From Deltaproteobacteria bacterium (GTDB lineage: Bacteria; Myxococcota_A; UBA9042; PHBI01; JACKFB01): a DNA stretch of 64,000 nt. Positions 7,466 to 19,400 of this stretch are shown here, one piece after another (position 1 is the stretch's first letter; each line of letters begins with the position of its first letter). The stretch spans positions 62,001 to 126,000 of the forward strand of contig JACKFB010000005.1 of assembly GCA_020632695.1 (NCBI GenBank), given 5' to 3'. A program made the position numbers and the translations under genes. The notes beneath the pieces were generated by a model that worked only from the letters and a program-made list of their open reading frames with translations, ran no database searches and had not been told where the DNA came from.

Positions 7466-10400
7466 GGGGTGATGATGCTGCCGTCCTGGCCGACGCTGGA
7501 CTGGGGGCCGGCACCCGCCTTGGCGCTGGCGCTGCCGGTGAATGGAGCCGCGGCCTCCACGAGCACGCGGCCGCCGCCGCCGCCACCGCCGCCCGCGCTC
7601 GAGCCACCGTCGGCGTGGATGGCGCCGGCGCCGGTCAGCGCCCCGACGATCTCCAGCCAGATCGACCCGCCTGCCCCTGCCCCGCCGTTCGCCGACCCCG
7701 CGACCGCCGCCGGCTGGCCGTCGGCGAGCACCTGCCCGAGGAGCTCGAAGGTGTCGGCGACGATATGAGCCCGGCCGCCGCCCGCGCCCCCCGTCTCGGA
7801 GGCGCCTGCGCCATACCCACCGCCGCCACCGCAGGTGGTGGGAGCGTTCGGGTCGCCGTAGGCCGCAGCCGGCGAGGGCCCGCCCCCCAGCCCGCCATGG
7901 GAGCCCCCGGAGAAGCGGTCCGAGCCGCCGGTCTGGGTGTTTCCGACGGTGACCCCGGGGCCGCCACAGCTCGTCCCCGGCTGGCAGGCACCGAAGTAGC
8001 CGCGCCCGCTGACGTCGATGGCGCCTGTCGCGGATACGGCGACGTTGCCGCTCACGTGCAGTTCCAGCCCGGGCTCCAAGAGGCCCGGCAAGGTGGGCGG
8101 GTGGGTGAGGACCGCGTCGTCGACCTCCAGGCCGCCCAGCGCCAGCTCGTCGCCGAGTGACACGCGGGCCGCGGCCTCGACTCGCAGCACGCCCGGGAAG
8201 CTCCAGCGACCCACGACCCGAGCGCCCGGCGCGAAGGCCGGCGGAGCGGCCTCGAGGGTCAGCGTGGTCGCCGTGTTGTCGATGACGGCGAAGGGCTCCT
8301 CCACGCCGGGGACCATCAGGCCGAGGCCGGCGAGCTGACCGGGGAAGAAGCTGGCGCCGCTGATCTCGACGGTGGTGCCGCCGGTCGAGGTGGCCACCCG
8401 GGGACCCAGGACCGGCCAGGGCTGAGCCTCGGCGGCGTGGGCGACGCCCCCGTTGGAGACCCGCAGCGTGGGTGGGCCCGACGCCGGGGCGAGCAAGACC
8501 GTGCCCGGCCCGCCTGCCGCGGGTGCCGCGCCGCCGAACGCGGTGGCACGGTCGGTGTCGAAGGGCGATGTGGCATCCAGCGCCTGGTAGTCGAGCGCGA
8601 CGCGCCCACCGCCGCCGCCGGTGCCGGCCACGCTGGCGCCCCCGTCTGCGCCGACCTCGCCCCCGCCGCCGAGGAGCTCGACCTCGACGAGCACCGCGCC
8701 ACCGGCGCCGCCGCCTCCATCCTGGAAGCCCGTCGCGCTCGCCTCGCCGCCGTCGGCGCGGATGGCCCCGTCCACGATGAGGCTCTCCGCCACGAGCCAC
8801 ACCCGGCCGCCGCCGTCGCCCCCGGGCTCGCCGCTCCCGTTGCCGAACCCGCCTCCCGCGCCCAGCGTGCGGGGCACCGTCGGCGAACCGTAGACCGCCG
8901 TCGCCGCGGCGTTCGCCCCGACACCGCCGTGCGAGCCGGCGGTGTGCGGTGGCGCGCCCCCGGCCTGGACGTTCGGGAAGGTCACCGCCGGCCCCCCGCA
9001 AGCGGTGCCAGGGCGACATCCTCCCAGGTAGCCGCGGCCGCTCACATCGATGGCCGCGCCCGGCGCGATCCGGACCTCCGTGGCGCTGAGCACGAGGTCC
9101 GGCGCCAGGCCGAGGGAGGCCTGGGGGTGGGTCAGGATCGCTGCGTCCTCCAGCAGGAGCGCCTGCATCTCCGTCGGCTGCACCAGCACCAGCCGCGTCC
9201 CGCCTCGCAGGACCAGGTCTGCGCCCAGGGTCAGCGTCGCGTCGCTGGGGAGGTCGCCGAAGGCCGGGTCGTCGATTCCCGCGCCCACGCCGCCGTCGTC
9301 GAGGACGAAGCGGGAGGGAGCGCCGTCGGGGGCCAGGTAGACAGTGCCGGGTCCGCCGCCCAGGCTCGCCGCGGCGCCGCCACGCGCCTCCACCCGCGCC
9401 AGGTCGAAACCGGAGGCGTCGGCGTAGTAGATGGCGATGCGCCCGCCGCCGCCCCCCGTGCCGGTCGGGGCGCCCGCCTGCCCGGCTCCGCCGCGCGCCG
9501 AGATGCTGCCCCCACCGTCGAGCGCGCCCGTGTCGATCCACACCGACCCGCCCGCGCCGCCGCCGCCGTCCTGCTGGGCCGTGCCAGCGGCCGGGGCGCC
9601 ATCGGCCCGGACCGCGCCGTCCACGTGGAGCATCTGCGTGACCAGCCGCACGCGTCCGCCGCCGTTGCCACCCGGCTCACCGCCGCCGTTGCCGTAGCCG
9701 CCACCGGCGCCCGGCGCCGCGGGCTGCCACGGATCGCCGTAGATCGCGTTGGGCGAGGTCCCGGCGCCACGACCGCCGTGCGAGCCGGCGGTGCGCTGGC
9801 CGGCGCCGCCGGTCTGGGTGTTGCCGAAGGTGTGGGCCCCGCCGCCGCAGCCGGGGGCGCCCGGCGCGCATCCGCCGTAGTAGCCGCGCCCGGTGACGTC
9901 GATGGCGGCGCCGGCGCCCACGGTGATGGCGTCGGCGGTGACGGTGAGCGCGCCCTCGTAGCCGGTGCTGGACGGCAGATGCGTCAGCACGGAGGTCCCC
10001 TCGAGCTCCAGGCTGGCCACCTCGAGGGGCGCAGCCAGCACGAGTCGGGTGGTGCCCCGCAGCACGAGGTGCCCGCCCAGATTCAGCGGGGTCGTCGTCG
10101 GCGCCTGCCCGAACGCCGGGTTGTCGATACCGCCGCTCAGCCCGCCGTCGTCGAGCACCAGGGTCGGGACATCGCCGGTCGGCAACAACACGACCGTGCC
10201 CGGCCCGCCGCTCGCGCCGGTCCCGACGCCTCCCCGGGCCTGCACCGCGCTCAGGTCGAAGCCGTCGAGGCTGTCATAGTGGATCGCGACGCGACCGCCG
10301 CCGCCGCCGGCCCCCAGCAACGATGGGTTCGAGCCGCTGGCCCCACCCGAGGCGCTGACGCTGCCCTGCCCGGCCCAGGAGCCGGCCTCGATCCAGATGG

Positions 10401-13400
10401 CCCCGCCAGCGCCACCGGCACCGTCGCCCTGGTTGGCGCTGGAGCCGGCGCCGCCATCGGCCCGGATCGCGCCGTCCACCCGCAGCCCGCCGGTGGCGAT
10501 CCTCACCCGGCCGCCGCCGTCGCCGCCGGGCTCTCCGCTCCCGTTGCCGTAGCCACCGCCGCCGCCGGGGAGCACCGGAGCGAAGGGATCGTCGTTGACC
10601 GGCGTGGCCTTCGGCCCGGCGCCGACGCCGCCATGACTGCCACCGCTGCGTTGGCCCGCGCCGCCGTTGACGTTGCCGACGGTGTGCGCGCCCGCGCCGC
10701 AGCCGGGAGCGCCGGGCGAGCAGCCGCCGAAGAAGCCGCGCGCGCTGACGTCGATGGCCCCGCCCGCGGCCACGCTCAGCAGCCCCGTCACCTCCAGATC
10801 GAGCCCCGGGATCGCCCCGGGCGCCAGCGTGCGTGGGTGCGTCAGGACGGCGCCGACCTCGACGTCGATGTCCTCGGCGCTGAGCGCGTCGACCAAGGCC
10901 ACCCGCGAGCCGCCCGCCAGCACCAGCTTCGCCGCGAGGGGCCGGCGGGCCTCGAGCGCGACGCCCGCGACCAGCGCCGCCGCCACGTCACCGTCCACCG
11001 GGTCGGTGCTGAGCGTGTCGGCGGTGTTGCCCGTCACCGTGAAGCGGACCGGGCTGCCGACGGCGCCCACATCGAGGCCGACCAGGCTGCCCGGCACGAG
11101 CTGGCCGTCGACGATGGTGATCGTCTGCTGGGCTGCCGTCGCGACCTCGGGGTGGCCCAGCTCACGCCAGGGCGAACCCTCGACGCTGTGGGCGAGGCCG
11201 CGGTTGTCGACGCGGAGGACCGCCTGCTGACCCTTGCGCCCGAGCCACACGGTGCCGGGCCCGCCGGGCGCGACATCGCTGGCGCCACCTGCGGCTGACG
11301 CGCGGGCCGGGTCGAAGGCGCCCGCCGCGTCGTCCGCCTCCCAGCGCAGGGCCACCCGACCACCGCCGCCGCCCGGACCCGCCAGCCCGGGGCCGCCGCG
11401 CGCGCTGATCTCGCCCGAGCCGCCCAGACGCTGCACGTCGACCCGGACCGAGCCGCCAGCGCCCGCGCCACCGTCCATCTGGTTGTTCTGCGGCGGCAGC
11501 AGCCCGTCGGCGATGATGGCGCCGTCGAGCCGCAACGAGGCCGCCGTCAACCACACACGCCCGCCCCCGTTCGAGCCCGGCTCCCCGCTGCCATTGCCGT
11601 AGCCACCGCCGCCACCCAAGGTGCGGGGCGCCGCCGGGTCGCCGAAGACCCGGTTGGCCAACGCCGCGCCGCCTACGCCACCGTGGCTTCCGCCCTGGTG
11701 GGGGTTGGCACCCGCCTGCACGTTGCCGAACCAGTGCGCGGCGCCGCCGCACCCGGGTGCGCCGGCCGAGCAGCCGCCGAAGTAGCCGCGACCGGCGACG
11801 TCGATCGCCGCGCCCAAGTCCACGACGACGTCGCGTGCGGTGATCATCAGATCGCCCTCTGCCGCGGCGTCGGTGGGCCGGTGGCTGAGCCGCGAGCCCT
11901 CTCGCAGCCGCAGGTCCCGCACCGTCAGCGGAGTCGCCAGGACCAGGCGCGAGCCGCCGGCGAGCTCGAGGTCGGCGTCGAGCTCCAGCGCCGCCGCGCC
12001 CGGCGTCTCGCCGAAGGTTGGGTCGTCCAGCCCCCCGGATCTTCCGGCGTCGTCGATGAGCATGCGGGGGACGGCGCTCCCCGCCACGGTGACCACCGTG
12101 CCCGCGCCTCCCGACGGGCCAGGACCGTCTCCGGGCCAGGCCGTCGCCAGCGGCGGCGCGGACCCGCCCAGGCTCTGCCACGCGAGCAGCACCCGGCCGC
12201 CGCCGCCCGCGCTCCCGCCGTTGGGCCCGCCGCGCGCACCGTCAGCGGAGATGCGCCCCGCGCCCGAGAGCGCCTGCGCCTCGATCCACACCGATCCACC
12301 GGCGCCGCCGCCGCCGTTGGCCTGGATCTGCTCGACGCCGGGAGCGCCGTCCGCCCGGATGCGACCCGCCAGCACCAGGGCGGCCGCGTCGATGCGGACG
12401 CGTCCGCCGCCGTCGCCGCCGGGCTCGCCCGCACCACCGCCATAGGCACCTCCGGCACCCGGCAGCTCCGGCGCGAAGGGGTCGTCGTAGACGACGCCCC
12501 GCGACGGTCCGCCACCCGGCCCACCGTGACTCCCTCCCGAACGCTGCGACGAGCCACCGTTGGTGTTGCCGACCGTGTGGGCCGGCCCGCCACAGCCGGG
12601 CGCACCGGGCGAACAGCCGCCGAAGTAGCCCTTGCCGGAGACGTCGATGGCCCCGCCTGGCCCCACGTTCACCAGATCGGCGCTGATCTCCACCCCGGAC
12701 TCCGGACCTGAGCCCGGGGTATGCGGCTGGGTGACCACGCCGGAATCGCCGACGTAGAGCGCGGCGAAGGAATGCGGGCCGTCCAGCTCGACGGTGCCCC
12801 CCTGCACCAGCACCCGCTCACCGTCCCAGGTGGTGTCGCCCGGGCCGATGCTGGTGACGCCCTGGGCGACCAGATCGGTGCCGGCGTGGATGACGGTGCG
12901 GGTGGCGGTCGCAGTGTTGTCGCCGTAGTCGGTGACCACCGCGCGCATCTGGATGGTGAAGTCCGGATTCGGCGGCAGCGCCGGCGCGTCGGCCTGGCCG
13001 GCGAAGGGCGGGTCGAAGAGTGTCGCGACCAGCACGTCCTCGACGTAGATCTCCGCCTTCCAGACCGCGTGGTCGTCCAGCACCGAGAGCGCGACGGGAA
13101 ACTTCCCGCCGGCGCCCACGAAGCCCATGTCCCCTGGAACCGAGAAGCTCACCGTGGGCGGCACCGTGTCGACGATGGGCTGCACCACCAGCGGCAGCGC
13201 CTCCATCGCGCCGACGTTTCCGCCGTAGTCGGTGGCCTCGGCGCCCAGCATCACGGTCGTCTCGGCCTGGATGTTCGGCAGGCGCACCTCGGTCGCGAAG
13301 GGGGGCTCGCTGAGGGTGGCGATGACCTCGCCGTCGAGGGTCAGCCGCACCTCGGCCACGCGCACGTCGTCGGTGGCGTCGACCGCGAAGGTGACGCGGT

Positions 13401-16400
13401 CGCCCTCCTCCACCGGGGCCGACACGGACGGCGAGAGCAGCTTCACCCGTGGCGGGACGCCCAGGGTGTCGGTGAAGAAGTCGTGCTGGCCCACCTCGAA
13501 CCAGTTCCCGCCCGGACCCGTGCCGGTCAGGAAGTGGTAGCCGTCCCGGGCGGCGAGGCCCTGGTAGTAGAAGGTCTTGTAGGTGACGCTGCCGGCCACT
13601 ATCAGCTCGCCCGTGTAGCTGGTCTTCATCAAGACCAGGGAGCCGGCGATCGCCTGGATCCCGGCCAGGACGGCCTGTCCGTCGGCGGTGATCGCCTCGG
13701 CCGCCACGGCGCCGTTGCTGCCGATGAGCCCGGCCGACGACGGCGAGGTCGAGACGGCCACCGCCGCAGATCCCGTGGCGCCGAAACCCACATCGCCTCG
13801 GGCGCTCAGGTCACGCAGCGCGCCCGCGCCGGCGGCGACCGCCATGGGCGGGTCTCCGTCGGTCGCCGCCTCGTCGAAGGTGCGGACGCTGCCGTCGGAC
13901 GCCGCGGCCATGACGCGGCCCACGACGCGCACCAGGCGCGTCACGGACAGCGCTGGCGCCAGTCGCAGTGCCAGGCGATCGTCGGTGCCGTCACCGTCGG
14001 CGTCGTGGAGGCCGACGCCGGTCGTGCCATCGAGCGGGACGGCGTAGAGCCCGGCGTCGGTGCCCACCCAGAGGCGCGAGGGAGACAGGGCCACCGCGCG
14101 GGCCGGGGACGGCGTGGGGATGAGCGCGCGGACCGCCGGATGATCCGTGTCGGCCAGATCGAGGAGCGCGACGCCGCCCTCGGCCAGGGCCGCGGCGCCG
14201 AGGCCTCCACTCAGCGCCACGTCGGAGACGGCGTGTCCGAGCCCGAGCTGGGCGCCGAGCACTGGCTGCGGCGGATAGGAGATGTCGACCAGACGCACGC
14301 CATCGCCGAGCGCCATCACCAGCGTGTCGCCGGACAGCGCGAGCCGGCCGGGGGCCTGGGGCAGGGAGATCGATGCCAGGGCGTGCGGCTCGAAGCGCGT
14401 CAGCTCGAAGGGCACGGTGACGCTGAGCGCACCAGTGCGCACGGTGACATCGAAGCTGCCCTCGGCGCCGATGGCCGCGGTGAAGTGGCCGTCCTTGCTC
14501 ACCTGGCCCAGGCTGGGGTCGCTGATGGTGTAGGTGGTGCCCTTGGCCGCGGCGCTGACGTCCACGGTGGTCCCGTCGGCGCGAGCGCCGGTGACGAAGA
14601 GCTGCAGGTCGGCGGGACCATAGACGGCGTTGTTGGAGAGCCGGGGGGCGGCCGGCTGGACCGCGAGCGAGACCAGCGGGCCCGCGGTCGAGACGCTCGC
14701 CGGGTCGAGCGGATCGGTGCCGTCGACGAGCTCCTGCCCGTCGGGCGCGCCGTCACCGTCGCTGTCGGCCTTGCGCGGGTCGGTGCCAGCCTGGGCCTCC
14801 TGCCAGAGCGCGAGGCCGTCGCCGTCGTCGTCGGAGGGCCCATCGGCGGGATCGTCGGGGTCGTAGCCGTAGGCCAGCTCGAAGTCGTTGGGAGCACCGT
14901 CCAGGTCGTCGTCCTGGATGACGAGGATGTCGCCCACGTCGACGGTCTCGAAGGGCGGCAGCGTCTGCGGATCCGAGCTCCCCGTCAGCAGCCGCGGCTG
15001 ATTGGGCGTGCCCGGCTCGATGGGCGGCGCCGAGTCGGACGCCCGAGGATCGGTGCCCAGCTCCCGCTCGATGGCGTCGTCGAAGCCGTCCCCGTCGGTG
15101 TCGGCCGAGAAGGCGTCCGTGCCCAGGAGCTGCTCCAGGTCGTCGGAGAGCCCGTCGCCGTCCGAGTCGCCCGAGGCCACCCGCGGGTCGGTGCCGCCGT
15201 CGGCCTCTTCGCAGTCGCCGGCGCCGTCGCCGTCGGTGTCGGCAGCCGCCGGGTTGGTGCCCAGGTCCAGCTCGCGCTGGTCGTCGCAGCCGTCGCCGTC
15301 CCCGTCGGCCAGGTCCGGATCGGTCCCCAGCTCCAGCTCGAAGTCGTCGGACAGGCCGTCGCCGTCGCGGTCGCTTGCGCCGAGCGGGTCGCTGCCCTTG
15401 GCCACCTCCACATCGTCCTGGACGCCGTCGCCGTCCGTGTCGGCCTCGCGCGGGTCGGTGCCCGCCTGCGCTTCCTCCGCGTCGTCGAGCCCGTCGCCGT
15501 CGGTGTCGGCCAGCCGCGGGTCACTGGCGCCGGAGGCCTCCGCGCCGTCCGAGAGGCCGTCGCCGTCGGTGTCGCCCACGTCGCCACGCGTACCCAGCGC
15601 GGCCTCCTGCGCGTCGGAGAGCCCGTCGCCGTCCCGGTCCTGCCCGGCGTCGTCGGCGGTCAGCGGATCCAGGCCCGACGCGCGCTCCCAATCGCTGGCC
15701 AGCCCGTCGCCGTCGGGATCCTCGAAGCGGATGACGCGGGTCTGGAGCGCCTCGAAGCCCGTGCTGTCCGCCATCCGCACGGTGAAGGCTACGAGCCCGT
15801 GTGCGGCGGTCGCCTCGGCGGCGCTCGGCGTCCAGCTCAGCGTGTCGTCGCCGGTCACCGACATGCCCCCCGGCCCGTCCACCAGCTCCACCGGCCCCAC
15901 CGCGCCGTTCGGCGACGAGGCGACAAGTTCGTAGCTCCACGGCGTCCCGACCACCCCGACCAGCGGCGGCTCGCTCAGGATCTCCGGTGGCGCCAGCGCG
16001 TCGTCCACCAGGACCCCGAGCTCGAAGGCCTGCTGCGCGCCCGGACCGCCAGCGGCGTCCGCCACCGTCAGCACCACCGGGTGGCCGCCTGCGTCCTCGG
16101 AGGTCGGCGCCCAGCTCACCGTCTGGCCCGACACCGACATGCCCACCGGGCCCACCGCGATGGACGGCGCCTTCCCGCCTCCCCCGCCCGTGGCCTGGGG
16201 CGTGTAGCTCCAGGTCTGCCCGACGCGCACCGCGCGCGGCGGCGTGGTCGTGATGGACAGCGGCGCCACGCCCGGAGCCGTGGCCAGGACCGCCTCCGAC
16301 GGCGCGCTCGACGCCCCCTCTTCCCCGGTCGCCACCACCCACACCCGCAGCGGCGCGCCGGCCGGCAGGCCCTCGATGACCGCGCGCGTGCCTCCCTGGT

Positions 16401-19400
16401 ACACCGGCACCACGCGCGCCGCCCCTGGCGTGGCGGACTCCACGTGCACTGCGTAGAGCGCGGCGTCGGGCCCGCCGGCGATCCAGCTCACCTCCAGGCC
16501 GGCCGCGAGCTCGCGCGTCCGGACCAGCAGCGGTCGAGGCACCGCGCCGTCGGGGTGCTCTTCGACGACGATGGGCTGCACGCTGCGGACGGTCCGGGTC
16601 GGCGTGATGCGGTCGTCGACGACGGCGTGGACGAACCACGCGCCCGGCGGCACCGCGCCGAGGTCCCAGGTCAGGCTGCTCACTCCGTCGGAGAGGAGCG
16701 CGCTGCCGATGGGGTGCGCCTCTGCGCCGGCCTCGCCCGAGTCGTAGTACACGTCGATCTGCGCGTCGCTGTCGCGGTCCGACGCCAGCCAACCCACGGT
16801 GACCGTCTCACCGCTGCGGGCGAAGGGCTCGACGAACTGGAACTTCGGTGCCTGGTCGGGCACCGCCAGGATGACCTCCTGGACGGCGCCGACCGGGTCG
16901 ATGTCCACCAGCGCGTAGCGCCCCGGCCGAGGCTGGAACACCACCCAATCGGAGCGCTCGTCTTCGATGCCGCTGACGTAGACGGCCTCGATGCTCCCGT
17001 CGGGGTAGGTGGCGATCTCGCCTGGATCGAGCACCCGACCGTCGGGCAGCTCCAGGCTCGCGGTCACCTCGCCCGAGTGCACCATGCCGATCTCCACCGA
17101 CTCCAGCGCGTCGGGGACCTGGACCACCGCCGGCGAGCCCTCGAACTGGAAGCGCTCGAGCACCTCCGAGCCCAGGCACTGGCCCTCGTGGCACACCTGG
17201 AAGCGGAAGGCCGGCGTCCCGTAGACGTCGATGGTCATGATGATCTCGGCCTTGCCGAGCACCGGCAGCGCCGTGTAGGCCGCCGCCTGCAGGTAGTAGA
17301 ACTTCCGCGCCGCGTTGATGCGCAGCTTGCCGCCGACGCCGCCCACCGAGTAGCTCGGCACCTCGAGCAGGGTCGGCACGTGCTTGGGCCCGAACTTGAA
17401 GGCCGGCGTGTTGAGCACGCCGTCGAGATCCAGGCTGCCGGTGAGGTTGTTCGTGTCGCCGGTGAGGGAGCCCTTGAGGGTGGCGGCGTAGATCTTCCCG
17501 ACGTTGCTGAAGGGGCACTCGCCCTTCTTCGCGCCGCAGAAGGCGGCCAGGAACTTGTCGCCGATGCTGTAGCTGGCGTTGAAGCCGGCCTGGGGCGGAT
17601 CGGCGGTGAAGGAGACGGCCCCGGCCAGCTCGCCGAAGCCGACCACGTCGTTGGCGCCCACCGCGTCGGTGGTCGTGGACAGGGACGTGTCGTAGAGGTC
17701 GCCGCTGACGCGCCCCAGCATGACCCAGTTCCCGCTCATCTCGAGCCTGGTCGGGTAGAAGTCGAAGAGCACACCGACGCTCCCGGAACCGAGGCTGTAG
17801 ACGTCCTTGCCGCCCACCGGGAAGGCCGGCCCGAAGCTCATGCCAACCTTGCCCGAGAGCGACGGCGGCGCCGGGTTCGTCCCGAAGAAGAAGCCCGGAT
17901 TCTTCACGCCGCCCTCGAGGCTCAAGAGCACCACGGGCGACGCGAAGGTGCCGGGCGGCAGCGGCAGCCCCGGCGACGAGAAACCGGGGAGGAAGGGCGG
18001 CTCGAACTCCTGGCTGAAGGTGGCCTTGAAGTCGAGCTGCTTGAAGGTGCTCTGCCCGTAGAGCGCGCTGCCTTCGAGGGTGATCGTGCGCAGCGGCGGG
18101 CCGAACTTGACGCCGAAGCCGCCCTTGAACGTGTCCTCGCTCGGGTTGTAGCCGATGAGCAGCTTGACCAGCTTCAGCACCTTGAAGTCCAGCTCGCCGG
18201 TCCAGGCGAACTCGCCGCCGACGACGATGCCGCTGGTGCGCACGCCGATCTGGTCGAGCACCACGCTGATCTGGTTCTTGGCCGACTTCTGGACGAGCTT
18301 GCCGAAGGGCATCTCGATCTTCGGGACCCCGAAGACGATGCCGTCGGTGGTCATCCTGGTCACCGCGCCCGTGCGCAACCCGAACCCTGTGAGCTGGAGG
18401 ACGATCTTCACGTCGTCCTCCTCGGTGGTCCCCGCCAGGGTCACCGCGCCGCTCGTACCGTCGATGCTCCACCCACCCCGCCACAGCGTGGGGTGCCACG
18501 GGTTGCGGAACACGTCGACGCTGTCCATCGACCAGACGCCCTCGCCCTTGACCGTGGGGCCGGTGGCGTCGACGGCGGTCGGCTGCAGGTCCACGGTGGC
18601 GCTCCCGGTGGTCTGCAGGAACTGCTCGCCCCCGCGCCCCAGCGTGACATTGCCGCTGACCACGAAGCGGGTCGTGGTCTCCTCGACGATGTCGTCGCCG
18701 CACACCCGCACCGTGCCCGCCTCGACGCAGTCGCTCACGTCCAGGACCACCGAGTCCGAGCCCTTGCACTTCTTCGTGGACGCCGAGGCGGTGACGGTGA
18801 CCTTCCCCTTCTTGTCGAACTTCGCGGACACCGACGGGCCCACGGTTCCCGAGGGCTTGCCGCCGCTGAAGGTCCACTGGATCTGCGCGTTCGACTCCCC
18901 GTCCTCGCACTGCGCGGTGAACTGCACCGTCTTGCCCAGCTTGGTGGGCAGGAACTTCCGGCTCGGCTGGATGATGCGGATGGGCTTCGGATCCTCGTCG
19001 CAGATCACCTCGACCTTGTCCTTCGGCGGCGGAGGCGGCGGCGGCGGGTCGCCCGGCTTGGGCTTCGGCGAGGGCGGAGGCGGCGCGCAAGGCACATTGT
19101 CGATGACGAAGGGCTTCTTCTTGCCGTCGTCCCCGGACTTCTCGCAGGGCACCACCACGCCGCGCACCATGCACTTGCACTTGTCCTTCTTCTTCGGTTT
19201 GGGCTTGGGCGTCGGCGGCGAGGGCGGCGGCGAGACGGAGCCCTTGACCCGGCACTTGTCGGGCGGCTTGGGAGGCGGCCCGCCGTGCCAGGCGCCAACG
19301 CGGATGCCCGAGCCGGGGTCGCTCAGGACGCTCAGGCCGTCGGCAGACACGGTGGCCGAGCCGACGGGCAGGTAGCGCCCGACCTCGTGGTCGAAGGAGA

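Noticed and set aside
8437..11298. A 953-codon plus-strand open frame over the Gly-rich repeats
   Set aside because: Its repeats mirror the coding repeats of the minus-strand gene; composition is that of a shadow.
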